This document shows, piece after piece, positions 1-6,784 of a DNA stretch of 16,350 nt; position 1 is the first letter of the stretch; the number at the start of each line of letters is the position of its first letter. Origin of the DNA: SAR86 cluster bacterium (lineage in GTDB: Bacteria; Pseudomonadota; Gammaproteobacteria; Pseudomonadales; Azotimanducaceae). Both the position numbers and the translations under genes were made by a program. The stretch covers positions 1-16,350 of the forward strand of contig JABMOJ010000590.1 in assembly GCA_013204195.1 (NCBI GenBank), read 5' to 3'. The notes beneath the pieces are model-generated. The model was not told the DNA's origin. It ran no database searches and saw only the letters and a list, made by a program, of their open reading frames with translations.

Positions 1-1275
1 GTACAAGACATTTTCCACTTCCGCCGGGTAGACATTCTCCCCGCCAGAGATATACATGTCTTTCCAGCGATCGACGATATAAACAAAACCCTCGTCATCA
101 CAGCGGGCGGCATCACCGGTCATCAACCAGTCATCCACAAAGGTCTTCGCCGTTGCCTCAGGATTATTCCAGTAGCCCGGGGTGATATTTGGTCCGCGAA
201 TCAACAGCTCACCAACGTTACCGCGCGGCACTTCCGCGCCCTGATCGTCAACAATTTTGATTTCAGTGTGGAGCAAAGCCTTACCCGTTGAACCGATCTT
301 GCGCAGGGCGTCATCGGGGTTCAAGGCAATTCCACCTGGACTGGTCTCGGTCATGCCCCAGCCTTGAATCAGCGGTACACCACGTCCCATCCAGGACGAC
401 AAAATGACTTCGGCGCAGGGCGCGCCACCCACGCCTGCCGCTTCCAGACGACTCAAATCAGTGCTGTCAAAATTCGGATGCTGCATCATAAATTGATAAG
501 GTGCCGGCACCGCAAAGAAGTGCGTCACGCCAAGTGCTACATCACCAATCACCTGCAAGGCCCGGCCCGGCTCGAAGTCACGCATCAGCAGAATCTGGCC
601 ACCGGCATGCAAGATCGGATTGGCGTAGCAGTTCAGCCCACCCGTATGAAACAAGGGCAACACCACCAATTGCACCGTTTTGGCACTGATGGCAGCGGGC
701 GTCCCTAAATTGACACAGTTATAAAAAGTCATGCCATGGGTAATCAACGCGCCCTTCGGGTGACCGGTGGTGCCTGAGGTATACATGATCATCGAGATGT
801 CAGCATGGGTGCTCGCCACAGGCACCACTGGCAAGGCAGCATTCATCGCCTGCTCATACTGAGTCGTGCGATTGTTAGTACCGACATCGAGCGTATGTTT
901 AATGCTGCAACTTTTAACTAAGGAGCCAACCATTGTTGCGTAATTTTCATCATGAACCAGCAAAGCAGGCGAGGAGTCTTTGAGAATATACTCCAGTTCC
1001 TTCTCAGTCAGACGCCAGTTCAGCGGCAAGCAAATCAAACCCGCTTTCGAGCAGGCAAACTGAATCTCGAAAAATTCAGCACAGTTGGGCATCAGAATCG
1101 CAACCCTGTCACCCTTGACCATACCCTGGGCCTGCATCCAGCCGGCCAGCCAATCAGCCCGCTGATCTAGCTCTGCATAAGTCAGTGCCGCGCCGGTATC
1201 AAGGTCTTTAATGGCGATTTTTTCGGGGCGCATATCCGCATGGTGTGCGGTCCAGTCATAGTGTTTTACGGCCAT
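1..1275 (-). CDS. Acyl-CoA synthetase (AMP-forming), FadD13-like; C-terminus outside the window
   Basis: Activates a carboxylic acid, probably a fatty acid, to its CoA thioester through an acyl-adenylate. The frame is open from the ATG at 1275 to the left edge (425 codons); about 80-100 C-terminal residues should lie outside. The ATP-binding P-loop YTSGTTGHPKG starts at residue 165, GMTET follows the central domain, and the hinge KDMYISGGENVYPAEVE starts at residue 405. These are signature motifs of the ANL superfamily, and the hinge form is typical of FadD13-like medium/long-chain ligases. The start is supported by a Shine-Dalgarno AGGGA (1282-1286) six bases upstream. The tetR gene lies 74 bp upstream on the same strand, so the two may be co-transcribed. 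The exact substrate cannot be read from the sequence; related clades include DmdB-type and cyclohexanecarboxylate ligases. Confidence 0.93.
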   Translation of the reverse strand, partial: MAVKHYDWTAHHADMRPEKIAIKDLDTGAALTYAELDQRADWLAGWMQAQGMVKGDRVAILMPNCAEFFEIQFACSKAGLICLPLNWRLTEKELEYILKDSSPALLVHDENYATMVGSLVKSCSIKHTLDVGTNNRTTQYEQAMNAALPVVPVASTHADISMIMYTSGTTGHPKGALITHGMTFYNCVNLGTPAAISAKTVQLVVLPLFHTGGLNCYANPILHAGGQILLMRDFEPGRALQVIGDVALGVTHFFAVPAPYQFMMQHPNFDSTDLSRLEAAGVGGAPCAEVILSSWMGRGVPLIQGWGMTETSPGGIALNPDDALRKIGSTGKALLHTEIKIVDDQGAEVPRGNVGELLIRGPNITPGYWNNPEATAKTFVDDWLMTGDAARCDDEGFVYIVDRWKDMYISGGENVYPAEVENVLY

Positions 1276-1301
1276 CTTGAGTCCCTGTTGTTTCAATTAT
1301 T

Positions 1302-1315
1302 AGTCTTGAAAGACT
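1302..1315. repeat. 14-bp inverted repeat between tetR and the acyl-CoA synthetase gene
   Basis: AGTCTT and AAGACT form a perfect 6-bp inverted repeat around two bases, in the 74 bp between the end of the TetR gene and the start of the synthetase gene. It could be an operator or a weak processing or attenuation hairpin. The loop is too small and the following bases are not U-rich enough to call a terminator. It does not resemble the palindromes upstream of tetR. Confidence 0.35.
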
Positions 1316-1349
1316 GTTTGTGCACTCATCTGTCACTAGCGGAATACCT

Positions 1350-2009
1350 TCACCCCTCGTCTTGATGCCCAGCGTCGGACCTGATGAATCGCGACAGTCG
1401 CCGTGAAGCCCTGACCATCACGTCATCATGGGTGGCAGCGGGCACCATGGACATTTGCTGCTCCAGTTTCAGGTGCGCGAAGCCATGAATATGAGACCAG
1501 CTCAGGACGATATCGTCAATCACGGATTCCGCTACCTTCTCGTCATACACGGAGGCCAGCAACTCTGGATCACCCCGTTGGCGCAGAACAACATTCGTCA
1601 AGACGGTAAACGTCTCACCCGCCGCCTGTGCCAGGCGTTCCGACGTAGCTGACAGTAAATCATATCGAAACATGATCCGGAAGTGCTCGGGATTTTCCCC
1701 AGCAAAGTCCGCATAGGCCCGGGTGGTATTGATAAATTCTTCATCCAGGTCATGGGCAATGGCTATCTGGGTTTGTAATTGCCGAGTCAATTGGTCGAAT
1801 CCCAGGGCTGCGATCTCGGTGAGGAAGCCCCTGACATCACCAAAATGATGCTTGGGCGCAGCGTGGGATACACCGGCCCGACGCGCGCACTCGCGCAGCG
1901 TAAAGCCGCTCAGGCCGCGGTCGCGGAGCACACTGTCACCTGCCTCGAGCAAGGCCTGGCGCAGAGCGCCATGGTGATAGGGCAATTTTGAATCTTTCGA
2001 GTGTTCCAT
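1350..2009 (-). CDS. TetR/AcrR family transcriptional regulator
   Basis: A 219-residue one-component repressor. The N-terminal helix-turn-helix spans about residues 15-60, with the recognition region TLRECARRAGVSHAAPKHHF at 37-56 followed by a typical TetR helix 4. The C-terminal part (YADFAGENPEHFRIMF, near 99-114) resembles the ligand domain called TetR_C_33/WHG. An in-frame upstream ATG at 2066 would add 19 residues but lies inside the -35 box of the gene's likely promoter, so I choose the ATG at 2009 (MEHSKDSK). It is divergent from a DUF2306 membrane gene and upstream of an acyl-CoA synthetase gene. It probably represses its own promoter and the divergent gene through the palindromes at 2054-2100. 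The ligand is unknown; an acyl-CoA is a reasonable guess from the neighbour, but only a guess. Confidence 0.9.
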   Translation of the reverse strand: MEHSKDSKLPYHHGALRQALLEAGDSVLRDRGLSGFTLRECARRAGVSHAAPKHHFGDVRGFLTEIAALGFDQLTRQLQTQIAIAHDLDEEFINTTRAYADFAGENPEHFRIMFRYDLLSATSERLAQAAGETFTVLTNVVLRQRGDPELLASVYDEKVAESVIDDIVLSWSHIHGFAHLKLEQQMSMVPAATHDDVMVRASRRLSRFIRSDAGHQDEG

Positions 2010-2038
2010 GAACCAGCTACCACAGTGTTGAGCGGGCC

Positions 2039-2066
2039 AGTATAAATTCAATCTTGACATTGTCAA
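2039..2066 (-). promoter_or_regulatory. Sigma-70-type promoter of the tetR gene
   Basis: On the minus strand, TTGACA (complement of 2061-2066) and TATACT (complement of 2039-2044) are separated by 16 bases. This gives a perfect -35 and a 5/6 -10. Transcription should start near 2032, upstream of the ATG at 2009 and downstream of the alternative ATG at 2066. The -35 box is the right half of the palindrome at 2054-2066, so a bound repressor would block RNA polymerase. Confidence 0.7.
2054..2066. promoter_or_regulatory. Putative TetR operator 1
   Basis: TTGACATTGTCAA is a perfect palindrome (6-base arms around a central T). Its right arm is the -35 box of the tetR promoter, and its left arm reads TTGACA on the plus strand, where it could be the -35 of the divergent gene. 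A near copy lies at 2088-2100, with a centre-to-centre distance of 34 bp. Site size, duplication and placement fit a TetR-family operator; binding by this regulator is inferred. Confidence 0.6.
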
Positions 2067-2087
2067 AATTGTTTTGTAAAAAGCATC

Positions 2088-2100
2088 TTGTCAATGTCAA
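2088..2100. promoter_or_regulatory. Putative TetR operator 2
   Basis: TTGTCAATGTCAA matches operator 1 at 11 of 13 positions. The 10-base segments 2053-2062 (CTTGACATTG) and 2092-2101 (CAATGTCAAG) are exact inverted copies of each other. This copy lies 15 bp before the start codon of the DUF2306 gene, where a bound repressor would block initiation or early elongation of that gene. Confidence 0.55.
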
Positions 2101-2115
2101 GTTAGCGAGAAAAAC

Positions 2116-2772
2116 ATGTCAGATCACCGTACTCTCAGCAACGGCTCGCGATGGCTTGCAGGGCTCGGACTGTTCATCGTCATATTCATGAGCGTATCCA
2201 TCGCCTTCTATGCCATCGCCTTTCAGGCGCGTCTGGTCGGCGACCCTTCCTTTCACCTGCGGTTTGACGCAAGCCCGCTGTTCCCCAGCCTGCATGTGAT
2301 CGGCGGTGCCGTGGTGCTGATGCTCGGCGGGCTGCAATTCTGGGGCGCGCTGCGCCGTAACTACACGAAGGTGCATCGCTGGATGGGTCGAATCTATCTG
2401 AGCTTTGTCTTAATCGGCGGTATCGGCGGCTTGGTACTGGCACCACAATCGAACGGTGGTGTGGTGGCGCATTTCGGCTTCGGTATGCTGGCGGTACTAT
2501 GGATGTTCAGTGGCTGGCAAGCCTATCGGTCGATTCGGCAAGGTGACGTCGAGGCTCATCGTGGCTGGATGCTACGCAACTTTGCCATGACGTTCGGTGC
2601 CGTGATGCTGCGGATCTACCTCGGGCTCTTTGCCGCTGCCGGCGTCGAATTTGCCGAGGCCTATCAAACCGTTGCCTGGATTGCCTGGGTCCCCAACCTG
2701 ATTCTGGTGGAGTGGTATCTGGTGTTGATGAGCCAAGGCAAGAGCCGAGGCCGAAAACCGCAGAACGCTTGA
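2116..2772 (+). CDS. DUF2306-type predicted membrane protein
   Basis: A 218-residue integral membrane protein of unknown function. Hydrophobic segments are seen near residues 13-35, 57-76, 92-110, 117-136, 155-172 and 184-205. Features typical of DUF2306 proteins are HRWMGRIY (87-94) and an AHRGWMLRNFAMTFGAVMLRIYL stretch (positions 147 to 169, with conserved His148, Arg149, Arg154 and Arg166). The His residues at helix ends could bind a metal or haem, but I cannot show this. The start ATG follows a weak purine-rich stretch (GAGA). The gene is divergent from tetR, with two matching palindromes in the shared 106 bp region, so it is the most likely target of that regulator. Its stop is only 5 bp from the stop of the convergent helicase gene, leaving no room for a terminator between them. 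Confidence 0.82.
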   Translation: MSDHRTLSNGSRWLAGLGLFIVIFMSVSIAFYAIAFQARLVGDPSFHLRFDASPLFPSLHVIGGAVVLMLGGLQFWGALRRNYTKVHRWMGRIYLSFVLIGGIGGLVLAPQSNGGVVAHFGFGMLAVLWMFSGWQAYRSIRQGDVEAHRGWMLRNFAMTFGAVMLRIYLGLFAAAGVEFAEAYQTVAWIAWVPNLILVEWYLVLMSQGKSRGRKPQNA

Positions 2773-2777
2773 AGAGG

Positions 2778-4148
2778 CTATCGCCCGGCGCTACCACTCG
2801 GTGGTCCTTGGCGACTGCCCGGCTTGCTGCCCTTACGGGTTGGGGCGCGGCGTTTCTTTGCTGCGCCGCCGACCGTGGTATTGCGCTGCGACGCGGCACC
2901 TGAAGTCCTTGGCCTCGCAGCCGTTGGCGCCTGGTACGGCTTCTTGGGCTTCTTGGGTTTTTTCGGCTTAATCGAACCGGGTACAGCAGACGATGCCGGC
3001 ACCTGGTGATCTGGGTAATAATCCTCATGAACCTCTCGAGGCAGAATCTGCTGGATCAGGCGTTCGATGCCTTTGAGCTCCTCGATTTCATCGGCACTGA
3101 CCAATGAGATGGCCTCACCGGCCAAGCCCGCCCGACCGGTACGGCCGATTCGGTGCACATAGTTCTCGGCGACTTTCGGTAGATCAAAATTCACCACCTG
3201 GGGCAATTGTTGGATATCCAGTCCTCGGGCCGCCACATCCGTGGCGACCAAGACCTGAAATTCGCCTTTTTTAAAGGCGCCCAAGGCCTCCATCCGCTGA
3301 CCTTGACTGCGGTCACCATGAATTGCAGCGGCACTGACACCCTCGTCGTGAAGATACCGAGTCAACTGATCGGCACCGGCCTTGGTCTTGGTGAACACCA
3401 GGATCTGTTGCCACTGATGATCCCGCATCAGTTGTACCAGCAAGGCCGGTTTTTGTTTCTTGTCGACGGTATAGACCCACTGCTTGACCGTTCTGGCCGT
3501 GGTCTGCTCCGGACTGATAATAATTTCAACAGGGTTTTGAACCAGTGTTTTTGCCAGCCGCCTAACCCCCTCCGGAAAGGTCGCCGTGAACATCAGGTTC
3601 TGGCGCTGTTGGGGTAGCTGGCGCAATATTTGATCAAGCTCGCGGCTGAAGCCCAGGTCCAACATGCGATCTGCCTCATCCAGCACCAGCACTTCAAGGG
3701 CATCGAACCGCAAAGCGTTCTGAGCCGCCAGGTCCAACAATCGGCCCGGCGTTGCCACTAACAGGTCGATACCCCGCCGCAACAGCATCATTTGCGGATT
3801 AATCTTAACTCCGCCATAGACCACCGTTGAGCGCAGCGGCAGGTGTTGGCCATAGGCTTTGACGCTGCTGCCAATCTGCAGCGCCAGTTCTCGAGTCGGC
3901 GCCAGAATCAGGGCGCGGACTTGATTAGGCCCGGCGGTCTCACCCGCGAGCAGACCCTGCAACACGGGGCAGACAAAGCCGGCGGTCTTGCCCGTGCCGG
4001 TCTGAGCCGCCGCGAGCACGTCCCGGCCGGCCAAAATCGCCGGAATCGCCTGCTTCTGTACCGGGGTCGGGGTCTCGTAACCACGTTCACTTAATGCCTG
4101 GGTAATGCTGGCCGCAAGGCCAAGTATGGAAAATTGCGACGACGCCAT
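2778..4148 (-). CDS. rhlE: DEAD-box ATP-dependent RNA helicase, RhlE-like
   Basis: A 456-residue RNA helicase that unwinds RNA duplexes using ATP, acting in RNA turnover, ribosome assembly or cold adaptation. All core motifs are visible: Q motif region (F6 to Q31), AQTGTGKT (48-55), PTRELALQ (84-91), TPGRLLDL (133-140), DEAD (157-160), TAT (188-190, where SAT is usual), VATDVAARGLD (311-321) and HRIGRTGR (332-339). After about residue 393 comes a basic, low-complexity tail with KPKKPKKPKKP and many Lys, Arg, Ser and Gly residues, as expected for RNA-binding tails of the RhlE group. Length and the AAQTGTGKTAGF context fit RhlE better than RhlB, SrmB or DbpA. The ribosome binding site is weak. 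The gene is transcribed alone, divergent from ppsA and convergent with the DUF2306 gene. Confidence 0.93.
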   Translation of the reverse strand: MASSQFSILGLAASITQALSERGYETPTPVQKQAIPAILAGRDVLAAAQTGTGKTAGFVCPVLQGLLAGETAGPNQVRALILAPTRELALQIGSSVKAYGQHLPLRSTVVYGGVKINPQMMLLRRGIDLLVATPGRLLDLAAQNALRFDALEVLVLDEADRMLDLGFSRELDQILRQLPQQRQNLMFTATFPEGVRRLAKTLVQNPVEIIISPEQTTARTVKQWVYTVDKKQKPALLVQLMRDHQWQQILVFTKTKAGADQLTRYLHDEGVSAAAIHGDRSQGQRMEALGAFKKGEFQVLVATDVAARGLDIQQLPQVVNFDLPKVAENYVHRIGRTGRAGLAGEAISLVSADEIEELKGIERLIQQILPREVHEDYYPDHQVPASSAVPGSIKPKKPKKPKKPYQAPTAARPRTSGAASQRNTTVGGAAKKRRAPTRKGSKPGSRQGPPSGSAGR

Positions 4149-4328
4149 GGGAAATCCGTTAGAGAACCTGGTGGTTTCAAACTACCTTGCAAGGCGCGCG
4201 GCAGTCGAGAGCCCCAATAGTACATGATCTCGACCCGACAGTGACCGGATAATCCTCGCGCCCCGACATTAACCAAGACGCAATTCCTGATACGCATCAA
4301 CCGCGCCAGACCCACAAGAGAATAGCAT

Positions 4329-6773
4329 TTGGCAAAGACTCAGCCCACAGGTGACAGCTGGCAGGTGAAAACGGAGAACATATTGCAGTCAATTATTTGG
4401 TTCGACGACTTGACCCGCCAAGACTTAGCGCTTGTTGGTGGCAAGAATGCCAGCCTCGGCGAGATGACCGGCCTCGCAAAAACAATTAACGCCGGCATCT
4501 CTCCCGGCTTTGCCATTAACGCACATTTATTCAGAGCCTTTATTCGGCGGAACAATTTAATCACAACCATTCAAACCTGCATGGATGAATATCGTGCAGG
4601 CACCCAAACCCTGGCGGCCAGCGGCCAATGGATTCGCCAGCAGATTCTTGCAGGCACATTTACCCAGGCAGAAAAAGACGATATCGCTGCTGCCTACCGG
4701 ACGCTCTGCGAGCGCGCTGGTCAAGTGGATGTTGCCGTCCGCAGTTCAGCGACAGCGGAGGACCTACCGGAAGCCAGTTTTGCCGGTCAACACGAGAGCT
4801 ATCTGAATATTAGCGGCGAGGCCGCCGTGTTCGATGCCGTGCAGCGTTGCTACGCCTCCTTATACACAGACCGCGCCATCGTCTATCGCCAGGAGAATGG
4901 CTTCAGTGACGCAGATGTCGCCCTGAGCGTCGGCATTCAGGCCATGGTGCGCGCCGATCTCGGCGCCGCCGGTGTGATGTTTACCCTCGACACCGGCTCG
5001 GGTTTCAACCAGGTGATCGAGCTCAGTGCGACCTGGGGCTTGGGCGAAACTGTGGTCCAGGGCGCAGTCGTCGCCGATCAGTATCTGGTTGATAAGCGCT
5101 TTTTGGATTCTGCAGCCACGGCCAGCCTTGTACCCATCATCAGCAAAACGCCTGGCAGCAAACTGGTGAAGATGATCTATGGCGATGCGGGCAATACCCA
5201 TATTGTCGATACCTCTGCGCAGGAGCGCAGCCAAACTGTGCTGGCAGATCATGAAATACTGACATTGGCGCGCTGGGGACTCGAGATCGAACGGCACTAT
5301 GGTTGCGCGATGGATATCGAGTGGGCCAAAGACGGCAACAACCAGCGCTTGTATATCCTTCAGGCGCGCCCGGAAACCGTCGAGGCCAGTCGGGATAGCG
5401 GTTTCTTGTTTCACTACGCCATGGATCAAAGCACAGAGCCGCTGCTCATCGGCGCCAGTGTCGGCAATGCCATCGCCAGCGGCAAGGCTGTTTACATCGA
5501 CAACCCTGGCGACGCCGACGAGTTTCCCGAAGGCAGTATTTTAGTCACGCACCGAACCGATCCTGACTGGCTACCCTTGATGCGTAAGGCAGCGGCCATT
5601 ATCACCGACACCGGCGGCACCACCAGCCACGCCGCCATTGTCAGTCGGGAACTCCGAGTCCCCGCTATAGTCGGCGCTGGCAACGCCACTACGCTGATCA
5701 AGTCTGGCGACATGATTACGGTGGATTGCTCTTCCGGACATCAGGGCATGGTCTATCCCGGCGCACTGGATTTTGTGCAGGAGAAAATAGATTTATCTGA
5801 TCTGCCCGTCACCAACACCCGACTGATGATCAACGCAGCGATTCCCGATGCCATCATGGGCTGGTGGGCGTTACCGGTTCGTGGCGTCGGTTTAGCCAGG
5901 CTGGAATTTATTATCTCCAGTATCATCAAGGTCCATCCCATGGCATTGCTCTATCCCGAGCGAGTTACCCAGACCGATATCCGCGAACAGATCATGGCAC
6001 TCTCGGCCGCCTACTCATCGCCTGCAGACTATTTCGTTGAGCAGCTGCGGGAGTCTGTGAGCAAAATTGCCGCGGTTTTTTATCCGGAACCGGTGATCGT
6101 TCGCATGTCTGATTTCAAGAGCAACGAATATCGCCTGCTGCTGGGCGGCGACGCCTTCGAGCTCGAGGAAGAAAACCCCATGCTCGGCCTGCGCGGTGCG
6201 TCGCGCTACTACCATCCGAGCTATCGCGAAGGATTCCTGCTGGAATGTCAGGCCATTGAAAGAGCTCGCCGGCTCAATGGCTATGCCAACATCATTGTCA
6301 TGATTCCATTTTGTCGAACACCGGAAGAGGCAGACAAGGTGCTTGAGGTGATGGCGGAAGCCGGCCTGGTGCGTGGTCAGGATGGCCTCAAAGTTTACGT
6401 GATGTGCGAGATCCCCTCGAACGTTCTGCGGGTCGATGAGTTTGCGCAGCGGTTCGATGGGTTTTCGATCGGATCTAACGATTTAACGCAGTTGGTATTG
6501 GGTATCGATCGAGATTCGGCTGAGCTCAAGTCCATGTTCGATGCCAGAGACCCGGCGGTCAAAAAAATGATCTCGATGGTCATCGAAGGGGCTCACCGAG
6601 CCGGCCGGGTGGTGGGCATCTGCGGGCAGGCTCCTTCAGACCATCCAGACTTCGCTGCCTTTCTGATCGAGTCAGGTATCGATTCTATTTCCCTGAACCC
6701 TGACTCTATCCCTGCCGCCAGTCGCCAGGTCGCGGCCACTGAATTGGAACTGGCGAGCCGGCAAAAAACCTGA
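4329..6773 (+). CDS. ppsA: Phosphoenolpyruvate synthase (pyruvate, water dikinase)
   Basis: Makes phosphoenolpyruvate from pyruvate and ATP (releasing AMP and phosphate), the entry step of gluconeogenesis from three-carbon compounds; cytoplasmic. Domains in order: ATP-grasp PPDK N-domain with VGGKNASLGEM (36-46) and RSSATAEDLPEASFAGQ (138-154); the mobile phosphohistidine domain with TTSHAAIV (catalytic His434); and the C-terminal TIM barrel with ENPMLGLRGASRY (615-627), GSNDLTQL (715-722) and GICGQAPSD (catalytic Cys765). Length is close to E. coli PpsA (792 residues). No ATG precedes the conserved core. The frame can start at TTG 4329, or at TTG 4383, which has GGAG six bases upstream (4373-4376) and gives 796 residues, nearer to the family length. 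No ppsR-like regulator gene is adjacent. The gene stands alone, convergent with the flavoprotein cluster. Confidence 0.95.
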   Translation: MAKTQPTGDSWQVKTENILQSIIWFDDLTRQDLALVGGKNASLGEMTGLAKTINAGISPGFAINAHLFRAFIRRNNLITTIQTCMDEYRAGTQTLAASGQWIRQQILAGTFTQAEKDDIAAAYRTLCERAGQVDVAVRSSATAEDLPEASFAGQHESYLNISGEAAVFDAVQRCYASLYTDRAIVYRQENGFSDADVALSVGIQAMVRADLGAAGVMFTLDTGSGFNQVIELSATWGLGETVVQGAVVADQYLVDKRFLDSAATASLVPIISKTPGSKLVKMIYGDAGNTHIVDTSAQERSQTVLADHEILTLARWGLEIERHYGCAMDIEWAKDGNNQRLYILQARPETVEASRDSGFLFHYAMDQSTEPLLIGASVGNAIASGKAVYIDNPGDADEFPEGSILVTHRTDPDWLPLMRKAAAIITDTGGTTSHAAIVSRELRVPAIVGAGNATTLIKSGDMITVDCSSGHQGMVYPGALDFVQEKIDLSDLPVTNTRLMINAAIPDAIMGWWALPVRGVGLARLEFIISSIIKVHPMALLYPERVTQTDIREQIMALSAAYSSPADYFVEQLRESVSKIAAVFYPEPVIVRMSDFKSNEYRLLLGGDAFELEEENPMLGLRGASRYYHPSYREGFLLECQAIERARRLNGYANIIVMIPFCRTPEEADKVLEVMAEAGLVRGQDGLKVYVMCEIPSNVLRVDEFAQRFDGFSIGSNDLTQLVLGIDRDSAELKSMFDARDPAVKKMISMVIEGAHRAGRVVGICGQAPSDHPDFAAFLIESGIDSISLNPDSIPAASRQVAATELELASRQKT
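4373..4385 (+). promoter_or_regulatory. Shine-Dalgarno and alternative TTG start for ppsA
   Basis: GGAG at 4373-4376 is six bases upstream of an in-frame TTG at 4383-4385. It is a better ribosome binding site than the AAGAGA eight or so bases before the TTG at 4329. The shorter protein would begin MQSIIWFDDL, close to where PpsA homologues begin. Confidence 0.5.
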
Positions 6774-6784
6774 AGATGGCTTCA
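6771..6784. repeat. Hairpin carrying the stop codons of ppsA and the convergent FAD gene
   Basis: TGAAG (6771-6775) and CTTCA (6780-6784) are perfect inverted arms around ATGG. The first three bases are the ppsA stop TGA, and the last three (TCA) are the complement of the TGA that ends the convergent flavoprotein gene. There is no U-tract on either side, so it is at best a weak bidirectional element. Confidence 0.35.

Noticed and set aside
364..708. 114-codon plus-strand ORF inside the acyl-CoA synthetase
   Set aside because: Opposite strand of the conserved synthetase core; composition is typical of an antisense shadow.
1302..1320. Intrinsic terminator between tetR and the acyl-CoA synthetase gene
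   Set aside because: The 6-bp inverted repeat leaves only a two-base loop and is followed on the minus strand by AATAATTG rather than a U-tract.
2507..3028. 173-codon minus-strand ORF spanning the DUF2306/helicase junction
   Set aside because: Very Arg/Ser-rich, lies in another frame over two well-supported genes.
4860..5429. 189-codon minus-strand ORF inside ppsA
   Set aside because: Antisense shadow of a fully conserved PpsA domain; no family resemblance.
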